From contig RECV01000154.1 of assembly GCA_007693845.1 (NCBI GenBank), forward strand, positions 1-51,831: a DNA stretch of 51,831 nucleotides. The letters run 5' to 3'. Source of the DNA: Phycisphaerales bacterium (GTDB lineage Bacteria > Planctomycetota > Phycisphaerae > Phycisphaerales > SM1A02). The stretch's first letter is position 1; each line of letters opens with the position of its first letter. The translations under genes were made by a program, and so were the position numbers. The notes beneath the pieces are model-generated. The model made no database searches. It saw nothing but the letters and a program-made list of their open reading frames with translations, and was not told the DNA's origin. Positions 15,032 through 26,401 of this stretch are shown piece after piece.

Positions 15032-15418
15032 TCAATCGGTTTCTGACTTCCGGGCTTTCTTCGCCGAACCGCTGGAGGCATCGGACTTGCCTTCGGCGGA
15101 CTTTTCCTTCTTGCCCGGCGAACCCTGGCCTGCGTCGGAGGGTTTTCCGGCCTGGCCGTTGGACGAACCGGCATCGGATGAACTCTTGCCCTCGGTCGTT
15201 TTCTTCTCCGCCTCCGCGGCTTTCTTGTAGGACTCGCTGCGGTAATCGGTTTCGTAGAATCCGCCGCCCTTGAAGATTACGCCCGCGCCGATTCCGATCA
15301 GCCGTTCGAGCTTCTGTCGGCCGCACTCCGGGCACTTGCGCTTGACCTTGGCGGTCATCTGCTGGAAGAGTTCGAACTCGTGGCCGCACGCGCGGCAGGC
15401 GTATTCGTAGGTCGGCAT
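15032..15418 (-). CDS. FmdB-family zinc-ribbon protein with a disordered tail
   Basis: This 128-residue protein begins with the FmdB/CxxC_CxxC ribbon: MPTYEYACRACGHEFE, then KCPECG about 20 residues later. The four cysteines would bind one zinc. It continues with the family's GAGVIFKGGGFYETDYR motif. The final 55 residues are a low-complexity Lys/Ser/Gly/Ala/Asp tail that looks unstructured. FmdB-like proteins are common small putative regulators whose exact role is unsettled. It is the last gene of the leftward chaperone block, six bases after the grpE stop, so co-expression with grpE is likely. It is convergent with the PaaG-like gene, 22 bases away. Confidence 0.85.
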   Translation of the reverse strand: MPTYEYACRACGHEFELFQQMTAKVKRKCPECGRQKLERLIGIGAGVIFKGGGFYETDYRSESYKKAAEAEKKTTEGKSSSDAGSSNGQAGKPSDAGQGSPGKKEKSAEGKSDASSGSAKKARKSETD

Positions 15419-15424
15419 CTCGGC

Positions 15425-16048
15425 TTACTCCCTGGCGCCGTCGGATTCTTCATCCGGCGTTTCCGATTCTTCAGCGATCATGACTTTGGCGGGGCGCAGC
15501 ACCTGTTCGCCCATCCGGTAGCCCGGCTGGAGCGTGCGCACCACGTGGCCGGGCGCGACTTCGCCGCTCGCTTCACGCATCATCGCTTCGTGTTGATTGG
15601 GATTGAACGGCTCACCCGTCTCGGGCGAGATCCGTTCGACGCCGGTGGTCTGAAGCGCCTTGAAGAGTTCATCGCGCACCATCTTCACGCCGCCGATCAG
15701 TTGGTCGACGGTCAACTGGTCGGTGTTCTGCCCGAGCGCAAGGTCGAAGTGATCGAGGACGGTCAGAATCGGCCGCACCGCGCGGACCGCGCCTTCCTGC
15801 AGCGCGCGGCGTTCGTTTTCGCTGGCGCGTCGCTGGTAGTTGGAAAAGTCCGCCAGCGCGCGCTGTCGTTGCTCGAGGGCGTCATCGCGCTCGCGCTGGA
15901 GGTCTTCGACCAGCTTCGCCGCATCTTCCGACAACTCGATCATTTCCGCCGATTCGGTTTCGACTTTCGACGATTCCTGCGAGTCGGATTCGGACGTCTT
16001 CGTCGGACGCTTCTTGTCTTCATCCTGATCGGGAGTCTGTGTACTCAT
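15425..16048 (-). CDS. grpE: Nucleotide exchange factor GrpE
   Basis: GrpE releases ADP from DnaK and dimerises through a long N-terminal helix. The 207-residue protein has an acidic, probably disordered leader, a long helix (about 35-90, VEDLQRERDDALEQRQRALADFSNYQRR), and a C-terminal beta-wing domain with the signature FNPNQHEAMM and VVRTLQPGYRMGEQVLRPAKV. The family motif is intact. It lies 45 bases after dnaJ and six bases before fmdB. DnaK itself is not in the window, so its partner must be elsewhere. Confidence 0.95.
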   Translation of the reverse strand: MSTQTPDQDEDKKRPTKTSESDSQESSKVETESAEMIELSEDAAKLVEDLQRERDDALEQRQRALADFSNYQRRASENERRALQEGAVRAVRPILTVLDHFDLALGQNTDQLTVDQLIGGVKMVRDELFKALQTTGVERISPETGEPFNPNQHEAMMREASGEVAPGHVVRTLQPGYRMGEQVLRPAKVMIAEESETPDEESDGARE

Positions 16049-16093
16049 GGTTCAATCACTCATTCCGCACAACGGGTAAAAACTGCCCATCGA

Positions 16094-17260
<1,167 letters not shown>

Positions 17261-17278
17261 TCAGAGAATCGGGTGAAA

Positions 17279-17311
17279 CCGAAGCCCACGTTCGATGAAC
17301 GTGGGCTTCGG
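17279..17311 (-). terminator. Strong hairpin between groEL2 and dnaJ
   Basis: A 15-base arm at 17279-17293 is the exact reverse complement of 17297-17311, with a 3-base loop. On the minus strand it lies about 30 bases after the groEL2 stop and is followed by only a short T tract (GGTTTCACC). It could be a weak terminator, a processing site or an mRNA stabiliser. Confidence 0.6.
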
Positions 17312-17341
17312 ATGACTCTCGAAACAACATCCGATCAACGA

Positions 17342-18955
17342 TCAGGAAATCGCATCTTCGATCGGCTCTTCATCGTCCTTCAGTTCCGTGACGATGACAT
17401 CGGTGGTCAGCATGAGACCGGCCACGGACGCGGCGTTCTGCAGCGACGTGCGAACGACCATCGCGGGGTCGATAATGCCGGCCTTGACGAGATCTTCGTA
17501 TTCGCCGGTCGCGGCGTTGAAACCGTTCGCGCCGCGGGCGTCCTTGATCTTCTCGACCACAAGGTCACCGTCGAATCCGGCGTTGGAGGCGATCTGTCGG
17601 GCCGGTGCTTCCAGCGCGGCGGCGACGATGTCGAATCCGATCTTCTCATCACCGCGTGCGTTCTTGCGGCCGTTGAGCACGGCGTCGATCGCGCGGAGAC
17701 ACGCCACCCCGCCGCCGGGCACGTACCCTTCCTTCGCAGCGGCGCGAGTTGCCGCCAGGGCGTCGTCAACACGGTCCTTGCGTTCCTTCATCGCAATTTC
17801 CGTCGCGGCACCGACGTTGATGATCGCCACCCCGCTGGTCAGCTTGGCAAGCCGTTCCTGCAGTTTCTCACGATCGTATTCGCTGGTTGAGCGTTCGATC
17901 TGCTTGGAGATCTGATCCGCGCGGGCGGTGATGTCCTTCTTCTTGCCGGCACCCTGGATGATCGTCGTGTTGTCCTTGGTGATGACGATCTTCTTGGCTT
18001 TGCCGAGTTCGGTCAGCTCGATGTCTTCGAGGTTGCGGCCGAGGTCTTCGGAGAAGAACGTGCCGCTGGTCAGCGTGGCGATGTCGCCGAGCATGGCCTT
18101 GCGGCGATCACCAAAGCCCGGCGCTTTGACCGCGCAGACGTTCAGCGAACCGCGCAGCTTGTTGATCACGAGTGCCGCGAGCGCTTCGCTCTCGACGTCT
18201 TCCGCGATGATCAACAGCGGCTTGTTCGAACCGGCAACCTTGTTGAGCAGTGGCAGCAGGTCGGCCAGGTTCGCGATCTTCTTCTCAAAGATGAGAATGT
18301 TCGCATCTTCGAGGACGCATTCGGCCTTCTTCGGATCGGTCATGAAGTACGGCGAGAGGTAGCCCTTGTCGAACGCCATGCCCTCGACGTATTCGAGGGT
18401 GGTCTCCGCGGCTTTGCCCTCTTCGACTTCAACCACGCCATCCGCGCCGACCTTGTGGATCGCCTCGGCGATCAGTTCGCCGATCTCGGTGTCGTGGTTG
18501 GCCGAGACGGTTGCGACCTTCTTGTAGTCGTCCTTGCCCTTGCACTTGACGGCGAGCTTTTCGATCGACTCACCCGCCATGCGTGCGGCATCGTTGATGC
18601 CGCGCTGCACGGCGGCGGCGTTCGCGCCGACGGAGGTGTGCCGTAATCCCTGTCGGTAGATCGCATCGGCGAGGACGACGGCGGCGGTCGTGCCGTCACC
18701 GGCAATGTCGGCGGTCTTCTTGGCCACTTCGTTGACCATCTTCGCGCCCATGTTTTCAAAGGGCTGCGGCAGCTCGACCTCCTTGGAGACGGAGACGCCG
18801 TCCTTCGACACGGCCGGGCCGCCGAAGGATTTCTGCATCACGACGTTTCGGCCGGTGGGCCCCATCGTGACGGCGACGGCGCGGGCGAGCTGGCTCACAC
18901 CGTTTTTGAATTCCACCTGTGCGGCGGTATCGAATTTCATCTGTTTCGTTGACAT
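17342..18955 (-). CDS. groEL2: Chaperonin GroEL, second paralog with acidic tail
   Basis: This is a full-length 537-residue 60-kDa chaperonin. Equatorial ATP-site residues are present ([32 protein letters not shown]) and the apical and intermediate domains are complete ([27 protein letters not shown]). It ends in acidic residues EEPIEDAIS and lacks the GGM tail seen in the paralog at 19867, so the two cavities would differ. Expression is probably shared with groES, which ends 85 bases upstream. In organisms with several chaperonins, tail-less copies are often specialised for particular clients. Such a role here is inference. A hairpin follows its stop. Confidence 0.95.
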   Translation of the reverse strand: MSTKQMKFDTAAQVEFKNGVSQLARAVAVTMGPTGRNVVMQKSFGGPAVSKDGVSVSKEVELPQPFENMGAKMVNEVAKKTADIAGDGTTAAVVLADAIYRQGLRHTSVGANAAAVQRGINDAARMAGESIEKLAVKCKGKDDYKKVATVSANHDTEIGELIAEAIHKVGADGVVEVEEGKAAETTLEYVEGMAFDKGYLSPYFMTDPKKAECVLEDANILIFEKKIANLADLLPLLNKVAGSNKPLLIIAEDVESEALAALVINKLRGSLNVCAVKAPGFGDRRKAMLGDIATLTSGTFFSEDLGRNLEDIELTELGKAKKIVITKDNTTIIQGAGKKKDITARADQISKQIERSTSEYDREKLQERLAKLTSGVAIINVGAATEIAMKERKDRVDDALAATRAAAKEGYVPGGGVACLRAIDAVLNGRKNARGDEKIGFDIVAAALEAPARQIASNAGFDGDLVVEKIKDARGANGFNAATGEYEDLVKAGIIDPAMVVRTSLQNAASVAGLMLTTDVIVTELKDDEEPIEDAIS

Positions 18956-19040
18956 GTTGATTCAGTTCTCAGCAGTCAGGTGTTCTTGGTGAGGAATCTC
19001 AAACCGGGGCGCCAGCCCCGGATCAAGGGTTCGGTCGCAT

Positions 19041-19331
19041 TCAGCCCTCGATCACGCCGAGCAGTTCGCTCTCACGCATGATCATGTGCTGGTTGCCTTT
19101 GATTTCGATTTCGGTGCCGGCGTACTTGCCGAAGAGCACGGTGTCGCCCTTCTTCACGTTGCACGCGGAGCGCTTGCCGTTTTCAAGCAGCTTGCCGGGA
19201 CCGACCGCAACGACCTTGCCCTGCATCGGGCGTTCCTTGGCCGACTCGGGCAGGTACAGACCGGTTTTGGTTTTCTTCTCCGGCTCGATGGGCTTGATCA
19301 CAATACGATCTTCAAGTGGTTTGACGGACAT
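19041..19331 (-). CDS. groES: Co-chaperonin GroES
   Basis: GroES is the heptameric lid of GroEL. The 96-residue protein from the ATG at 19331 has the expected N-terminus (MSVKPLEDRIVIKP), the mobile loop region (KKTKTGLYLPESAKERP) and the conserved VAVGPGK, VLFGKYAGTEI and LGVIEG end. A GGAG 9 bases upstream supports this start over an in-frame GTG at 19346. It starts 18 bases after the stop of the broken hicA gene and ends 85 bases before groEL2. The usual order is groES before groEL. Here a groEL lies on both sides, with hicBA between groES and the upstream one. Confidence 0.95.
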   Translation of the reverse strand: MSVKPLEDRIVIKPIEPEKKTKTGLYLPESAKERPMQGKVVAVGPGKLLENGKRSACNVKKGDTVLFGKYAGTEIEIKGNQHMIMRESELLGVIEG

Positions 19332-19349
19332 TTCTGGGTTCTCCACGTG

Positions 19350-19573
19350 CTAAAGCAGTTTGTTGAATTCTTCGACAGTCAGACCAGCATCTCGAATCAA
19401 TCGACGAAGCGTTCCGCGAGGTAGTTCGCGCCTCTCAGGAATCGAAAGGTGCAAGTGTGGCGGTTCACGTCTTCGCAGGATGATGTGGCTGCCGGTCTGG
19501 TGGTTCTTTCATATCCAATCTTCTCGAATGCCTTGATTGTTTCACGGCTTGAGATCAACGGGACGGGAGGCAT
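19350..19573 (-). pseudogene. hicA: HicA-type mRNA interferase toxin, frameshifted
   Basis: Reading from the ATG at 19573, directly after the hicB stop (TGA then ATG), the first 24 residues match HicA: MPPVPLISSRETIKAF, then EKIGYERT. After about 19500-19504 the frame is lost and soon stops. In the next frame the protein resumes as HQTGSHIILRRREPPHLHLS and continues through ELPRGTLRRLIRDAGLTVEEF to a TAG at 19350. One missing base restores a 74-residue HicA with its catalytic His in the GSH motif. As written the toxin is inactive, unless the loss is a sequencing error or a recoding event. HicA normally cleaves mRNA and is blocked by HicB. Confidence 0.8.
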
Positions 19574-19810
19574 TCACGCAGCCCCCTCAATCTGTCCGAG
19601 GTTGACATCAATGATCTCTTCCGTGATCGGCGACGGAATCGGGTCGCCGCTCTTTTGCAAGCTCGCCAGATATCCTTCCATTGCGTCCTTGATATTCGCA
19701 AGCGCCTCATCGCGCGTGTTGCCGTCACTGACGCACCCGGGCAACGTCGGGCACGAGGCGATGAACTTGCCGTCTTCGTCTTGTTCGATGACTACGCGAA
19801 ATTTCATCAC
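19574..19810 (-). CDS. hicB: HicB-family antitoxin
   Basis: This 78-residue protein neutralises HicA. It is the short HicB form: a partial RNase H-like fold with the signature MKFRVVIEQDEDGKFIASCP, TLPGCVSDGNTRDEALANI and KDAMEGYLASL. It lacks the extra DNA-binding domain found in longer HicB proteins. Two ATGs in tandem (19810, 19807) open it. Its stop abuts the hicA start without spacing, so translation should be coupled. The order is antitoxin first. The pair is embedded between groEL1 (57 bases upstream) and groES, in the same direction, so it would be co-transcribed with the chaperonins. The antitoxin frame is intact although the toxin is broken. Confidence 0.88.
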   Translation of the reverse strand: MMKFRVVIEQDEDGKFIASCPTLPGCVSDGNTRDEALANIKDAMEGYLASLQKSGDPIPSPITEEIIDVNLGQIEGAA

Positions 19811-19866
19811 TCAGTCCCTTCGATTTCATGCCTCGCACGGACACGATCGTCCCGGCTGACGCGGCA

Positions 19867-21564
<1,698 letters not shown>

Positions 21565-21836
21565 AATTGACGATCTCCTCACATTGGGTGATGGGAATGA
21601 CGTATCCAGCTTCAAACGGCGCGCACCCGTCGCCGGGGCGCCGCTATGCGAACAGTCAATGAAGGATCAAATTCCGCGCCATTCTCCCGCCGAGCCATCC
21701 CGACTGGACAAAACGCCGCAACATGCTGAAAAACATGGGTTTAGAAGGCGCATCGCCCGACACGCGGCCCGTCAGACCGCGCCGCCGCCTGACACGCTCG
21801 GATCCTGCGGCCGGAACATCTGCCAAGCTGGCAGGA

Positions 21837-22829
21837 TCAACCGCTCGTGGATGGCGGCTCCGGATCGATCCCGCCGGAAGGGCCGTGGGGATTCGGCTCA
21901 ACAAGGCGTTCCAGCACGGGCGGGGGCTTGCGCAATGACCGGCGTATCCACAATGCGTTGACGAGAAGATAGGCAAGCCCGATGAGCACCATCAGCATCG
22001 ACACCCAGCTCACCACATGACCGAGCGTCGCCATGACCGCGAAGGGCTCAATCGTCAATCCGACCAGCCGAAACACACTGCCGACGATGATCCCGACAGA
22101 AGCGGCGACCATCGGCTCGATCCCCTGGCGACCGCCGCGCGCCTGGCGGTATTCGCGGCTGCGCTGGCCGATCAGATCGATCACGCTCCCCAGCGACCGC
22201 AGGCCGGCGATGGCGATCATCGCCATCAGCGCGTGAAAGAGCGCTCGGATCATGATGCCTTCGTTGTCCTGCGGCATGGTGCCCAGTTCCAACTGCATCC
22301 GCTGGCAGATCCAGTAGAGCATCGAGATCAGAGCCATCGCGCTGATCGACCACGAGAGAACCCGAACCGGCTTCACCACCGGGCGGTCGGCTTCCAGTCG
22401 CTCCGCCGGCTTGAAGGCGATCGGTGACCAGAGTGCCGCAAGGGCTAGGATCATCCCGAGCAGCGGCACTTCAAAAACGATGAAACGGACGATTCCCCCG
22501 TTGCGTACCAAACCGGCACCCTGCAGTTGGATCAGCATCACCTGCACGCAGAGCAGCAGCATGAAGAGAAATGCGGCGGACATCAGCCAGACCAGGCCGG
22601 CCCCAACCCGCCGCGGATTCCGAATGCGCGGCAGTTTCGATGCCGCCGGATCGATCAGATGAAGGATCGTGAGCCAAGCATCCAGACCGCACTCGGGACA
22701 CTTCCGGTCCAGGCGCAGGCCGCGCAAGTCGTAGGAACAGCGGCGACAGAGGACCGACCGGCGAACCCGCAGGTCAGCCAGTTCACGCGGTTCAAGGGAT
22801 GATCTGGACCCGTGCTCGGAGGTCATCAA
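21837..22829 (-). CDS. Zinc-ribbon multi-helix membrane protein
   Basis: This 330-residue protein has a zinc ribbon near the start (CRRCSYDLRGL with CPECGLD, residues about 28-49) followed by at least six hydrophobic helices, approximately residues 80-103, 115-135, 158-175, 192-210, 238-262 and 270-292, and a proline-rich, polar C-terminus. The ribbon CxxCxYDLRGL...CPECG is the same kind as in the small protein at 12731 (CPLCGYSLHKL). Either ATG at 22829 or 22826 could be the start. It diverges from the MoxR gene at 22995. Between it and groEL1 lie 272 bases with no clear gene. I know of no function for this group. Confidence 0.8.
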   Translation of the reverse strand: MMTSEHGSRSSLEPRELADLRVRRSVLCRRCSYDLRGLRLDRKCPECGLDAWLTILHLIDPAASKLPRIRNPRRVGAGLVWLMSAAFLFMLLLCVQVMLIQLQGAGLVRNGGIVRFIVFEVPLLGMILALAALWSPIAFKPAERLEADRPVVKPVRVLSWSISAMALISMLYWICQRMQLELGTMPQDNEGIMIRALFHALMAMIAIAGLRSLGSVIDLIGQRSREYRQARGGRQGIEPMVAASVGIIVGSVFRLVGLTIEPFAVMATLGHVVSWVSMLMVLIGLAYLLVNALWIRRSLRKPPPVLERLVEPNPHGPSGGIDPEPPSTSG

Positions 22830-22994
22830 CGCCCTTTCCGGCCAAACCGCTTATGCTACTCGGAATTCAAACCTGCGCCCGCTGCGGAGAGTACACCGGG
22901 GCTGATCGCACCGGCGGCTTCCGTATCGATTGAACCGGATATCTGCCGCACGAACACCACGCCCGAACATTCACGACACGATCGATTCTCAATC

Positions 22995-23927
22995 ATGCCG
23001 ACCCGCGCCATTCAACGCCTTCGTGAGAACATAACCTCGGTGTACATGGGGAACATGGCGGCGGTGGACCGCGTTCTCACCTGCCTGCTCGCGCGCGGTC
23101 ACGTGCTGATCGAAGACGTGCCGGGCGTAGGCAAGACGGTGCTGGCGCGGGCGATGGCAAAGTCGGTTCGCTGTTCATTTTCGCGCGTGCAGTGCACGCC
23201 GGACCTCCTGCCCGCCGACATCATCGGCGTGACGGTGTACAACCGTCAGGAGAACTCCTTCGATTTTCGGCCCGGCCCGATCTTCAACAACATCCTGTTG
23301 GCGGACGAGATCAATCGAACCACGCCGCGAACCCAGTCGGCACTGCTCGAAGCGATGAGCGAAACGACGGTCTCGATCGAAGGCGAGGTTCGTGAACTTC
23401 CGCTTCCGTTCATGGTCATTGCGACGCAGAATCCGTACGAGTTCGAGGGGACGTACTTCCTGCCGGAGAACCAGCTCGACCGCTTCCTCATGCGATTGAA
23501 CCTCGGCTATCCCGCGCCGGATGATGAGTCGCGCATCATCAACAAGCAGCCGGCCCGCACCTCGCTGAACGAACTCAAACCGGTGCTCACGAGCGAGGAA
23601 GTGATCGAACTTCAGAGCCAGGTCGATCGAGTCAGGATGGATCAGTCGCTGGTCGATTATGTGATCGCGCTCGCCACGGCAACACGGGAGAACGAAAACC
23701 TGCAGATCGGAATCAGCCCGCGCGGTTCGCTCGCGCTCTCGCAGGCCGCCCGCGCCACCGCCGTGATGAACGACCGGGATTACTGCATTCCCGAGGACAT
23801 CGTCTCCAACGTCGTCCCTGTCTGCGCGCACCGGGTCATCAGCAAGACTTACATGCACGCGGGCGACACGGCCACGACGCGCCGCATCGTTCAGCAGGTC
23901 CTCGAAACGGTTCCCAGTCCGGCGTAG
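22995..23927 (+). CDS. MoxR-family AAA+ ATPase
   Basis: This 310-residue AAA+ protein of the MoxR group probably acts as a chaperone that matures or inserts metal into a partner complex. Walker A is VPGVGKTV (about residues 43-50), Walker B is ILLADEIN with the DE pair, and sensor 1 is the ATQNPYEFEGTYFLPENQLDRF segment typical of MoxR. The C-terminal lid has GISPRGSLAL. The ATG at 22995 is preferred because conservation starts there. It is followed 9 bases later by a membrane protein. MoxR genes are usually next to DUF58 and von Willebrand A-domain proteins. Neither is seen here, so the client is unknown. Confidence 0.92.
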   Translation: MPTRAIQRLRENITSVYMGNMAAVDRVLTCLLARGHVLIEDVPGVGKTVLARAMAKSVRCSFSRVQCTPDLLPADIIGVTVYNRQENSFDFRPGPIFNNILLADEINRTTPRTQSALLEAMSETTVSIEGEVRELPLPFMVIATQNPYEFEGTYFLPENQLDRFLMRLNLGYPAPDDESRIINKQPARTSLNELKPVLTSEEVIELQSQVDRVRMDQSLVDYVIALATATRENENLQIGISPRGSLALSQAARATAVMNDRDYCIPEDIVSNVVPVCAHRVISKTYMHAGDTATTRRIVQQVLETVPSPA

Positions 23928-23936
23928 CGAACGTCC

Positions 23937-24896
23937 ATGAGTCAACTCGCCCGACCATCCGGTTCTCCAGGCCGCAGCTCCGCCCCGACAAAGGTGCTGC
24001 TCGTTCGCCAACCGATGAAGTCGGTGCGCAGCCGGGATCTGGCCGACCCCCTGCCGGTCCGGCTCGCGCTCGGCGTCATCATCGCCCTCGGCACCGTGTT
24101 CCTGCTCTGGCTGATCGGCACGCTCGGGTTCACCTTCGGCTTCGCCCGGTCGCTCGGCATGCCGGGGCTGCAGCATGAACAGGGACCATGGCTCGGCGGC
24201 GTGATCTTCGGGCTGGACATGCTCATCCACCTGCCCACTTCGATTCTGCGCACCGGACTGGTGTCCCCGCTATGGCTCCTGTTGGGCTTCGCGATGCTCT
24301 GCCTTCCCGCCGCCGGCCTGGCCGCCGCGCGCCCGCTGACGCCCGGTGGGCCGAAACCGTCGTCCCTGACCGTGGTGTTTTCAAACGTCGGGGCCATCGC
24401 CGCCGGTCTGTTCAGTGTCGCCGCGATCACCTGGACATTGCTTCCACTTCGGCTGGAGATGCTTCAGCCCGTGCCGCGGGTCGCGACGGGGGTTGAAGAG
24501 TGGCTGGAGACGATGCGCTTCGTGGCTGGACTGGACGCCTTTCTGGTCGCGACGCTCGCGCTGTGGCTCGTGCTCGCGATGCGGCTGGCGATCGTGAACT
24601 GGCTGCGGGCACTGATCGTGCCGGTGGTCATTCTGGCGGTGCTAATCGCCGGCCTGGGTTTCGCGGTCAGCCAGGGCTCGGTCGCGCGCGTTCTGACTCC
24701 GCTGCCCGTTCTGATCGACGCCGAGGTTGCTGAGACCGAAGATCAACGCCTGCTCCTGATCGGCGAGAGCTCGCGCGGCCCGGTCGTCATTCGCCGGTCG
24801 GGCGACGGACTGGCGGTCCGAGTCGAACCGACGCTTGATCAGAGTGCGCTACAGTTACTGCCGAGCCGATCCCTTCGGGATTTCGCGCGGCCATGA
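23937..24896 (+). CDS. Polytopic membrane protein linked to the MoxR ATPase
   Basis: This 319-residue protein begins with a basic leader and shows five or more hydrophobic segments, about residues 42-66, 82-105, 108-132, 142-170, 198-216 and 222-245. It ends in a 60-residue soluble tail with beta-like composition (QRLLLIGESSRGPVVIRRSGDG). It starts 9 bases after the MoxR stop, so the two are co-transcribed and the ATPase may act on it or on a complex containing it. I recognise no family. A weak terminator-like hairpin lies 125 bases downstream. Confidence 0.75.
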   Translation: MSQLARPSGSPGRSSAPTKVLLVRQPMKSVRSRDLADPLPVRLALGVIIALGTVFLLWLIGTLGFTFGFARSLGMPGLQHEQGPWLGGVIFGLDMLIHLPTSILRTGLVSPLWLLLGFAMLCLPAAGLAAARPLTPGGPKPSSLTVVFSNVGAIAAGLFSVAAITWTLLPLRLEMLQPVPRVATGVEEWLETMRFVAGLDAFLVATLALWLVLAMRLAIVNWLRALIVPVVILAVLIAGLGFAVSQGSVARVLTPLPVLIDAEVAETEDQRLLLIGESSRGPVVIRRSGDGLAVRVEPTLDQSALQLLPSRSLRDFARP

Positions 24897-24972
24897 TTTT
24901 CATAAACCGCTTTCAGGATGCAATTTACGAGTTCCGCCGGTGTCGTTGAGGCGATCATTTCGAAGAAAGTCG

Positions 24973-25000
24973 TTGACCCGGGCCCGATTGATGATAGGAT
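24973..25000 (+). promoter_or_regulatory. Candidate sigma-70-like promoter for the lipoprotein gene
   Basis: TTGACC at 24973-24978 and TAGGAT at 24995-25000 are separated by 16 bases, in a stretch that is AT-richer than its surroundings. It lies about 185 bases before the start at 25185. Five of six and four of six bases match the usual consensus, so the call is tentative. Confidence 0.35.
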
Positions 25001-25020
25001 TTTGTTAGGATTCTGATCCC

Positions 25021-25041
25021 GCCCTTCGGGCTCGATTTTTT
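25021..25041 (+). terminator. Short hairpin with T tract
   Basis: GCCC-TTC-GGGC at 25021-25031 is followed by TCGATTTTTT. The stem has only four pairs, but it is GC-only with a T run, and could end the MoxR transcript. Confidence 0.4.
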
Positions 25042-25184
25042 CGATGGCTTCGATGGGGATGAAACGTCCCGCCGCGGCGGAGTTTGCCAGCGATGGCCCC
25101 AGACGACAGGATGATTCAACCCGCCTTGTACGTTCGAGCTTGCTCCAACAACATTTCCTCCAGCTTCATTCGGGGAGCGATCAC

Positions 25185-26276
25185 ATGAACAGACCGACTC
25201 GATCCGTGCACCACACTCGGCTCTTGCTGCTTCCGCTTTGCATTTGTGTCAGCTCGGCGCTGACGGCGTGCAGCCAGATTCCGCACACGCAGTTCGCGCA
25301 GTACACCAAAGCGTTCGACCAGACGCACGAAGCGGCGGTGGAACTGTTACACGATGTCGCGATCGTCTGGGATGAGTCCGCGCCGGTCGAGACCAACAAC
25401 GACGCTGCGGACTGGCGCGCGTTCGATCCGGCTGCGGACGCCGCCTCCGCCCCGGCGGATGAAGCCCTGCTCGTTCGGCACGAATTGTGGCGGGCGCTCG
25501 ACCACTACCACCGCGCCTTGGCCGCGCTTGCCACCAACGCGTCGCGGGCGACCATCGAAGCCGAAGCATCGCAACTGGCCGCGCATCTGCGCGCGATCTC
25601 ATTGCCGCGCTGGGCCGGCCACATTGAACGACTGGTGAATCTTCCCCCACTGGCCGGAGAAATCCTTGATCTGATCGAACATCAATTGCGGGCCCGACAA
25701 TTCGACCGCGTTGTTCGCGAAAGCGCGCCGCTCATCCGCGCGATCAGTGAAACCCTCGAAGTCGAATCGCGCGACTACTACGGCCTGTATCTTGCGGACT
25801 ACAACACGAGACGACAGGCGCGACTCGAAACGCTCGTGTTCGATTTGCTGCCGCCCGTCCGCGCCGCCGCCGTGGCCTCGCCGCGCGAGGAAACACGGGA
25901 TCGCGTGCAGCGCATCAACGCCGCTTTGCGCGATGCCATGGGATATCAGGAGCATGAGCTGATTGAGCTTTCAACAGCAGCGACGGATGAATCGTCAGCG
26001 CACGAGCAAGAGCCGAACCCGATTGAGACCATCATCGCCTCGTTGACGGTGCAGATCCTCGCGATCATCGAAGAACAGCGGAAAGATGATCAACAACTCC
26101 GCGCCCGGCAGGAGGCATTGACGGCTTACGTCGACTTGTTGCGCGGCTTGCGTCATCACGGCGATGCGCTGCTGGCCGCGCTCGATGAACCGGCCGCGCA
26201 CCGTCCCGCCATCGATGAATTGCTCATCAACGCTCTGGTACTGCACCACCGGATTGCCGCCGCTCAACGACGCTGA
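25185..26276 (+). CDS. Helical lipoprotein of unknown function
   Basis: This 363-residue protein opens with a basic leader and hydrophobic stretch ending in the lipobox LTAC, so Cys29 is the probable lipid anchor. The ATG at 25185 fits, with GGGGAGCG just upstream, and an upstream in-frame ATG at 25044 would put the signal peptide internally. The mature part is Ala/Leu/Arg/Glu-rich and mostly helical, with long histidine- and arginine-rich stretches but no motif I can name. It is followed after about 125 bases by a small helical protein in the same direction. A role at the cell envelope is likely because of the lipobox; nothing more specific is supported. Confidence 0.75.
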   Translation: MNRPTRSVHHTRLLLLPLCICVSSALTACSQIPHTQFAQYTKAFDQTHEAAVELLHDVAIVWDESAPVETNNDAADWRAFDPAADAASAPADEALLVRHELWRALDHYHRALAALATNASRATIEAEASQLAAHLRAISLPRWAGHIERLVNLPPLAGEILDLIEHQLRARQFDRVVRESAPLIRAISETLEVESRDYYGLYLADYNTRRQARLETLVFDLLPPVRAAAVASPREETRDRVQRINAALRDAMGYQEHELIELSTAATDESSAHEQEPNPIETIIASLTVQILAIIEEQRKDDQQLRARQEALTAYVDLLRGLRHHGDALLAALDEPAAHRPAIDELLINALVLHHRIAAAQRR

Positions 26277-26401
26277 TGATGCGCTGTCAATCGCCATCGA
26301 GCTGACGACCGCCCCTCTGCGAAACCCATGCCGCACCATCGCGCCGAGATGGCGGCGTGCGGCAGAACGATCACGAAGAATCCCCGTTCAGGATCATCAC
26401 C

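Noticed and set aside
19338-19355. TTAGCAC next to the hicA stop, resembling half of a CIRCE element
   Set aside because: The matching GAGTGCTAA arm is absent at the required 9-base spacing, so it is a chance match.
21820-21834. CTGCCA-AGC-TGGCAG hairpin just after the zinc-ribbon membrane gene
   Set aside because: The stem is short and no T run follows on the minus strand, so it is not called a terminator.
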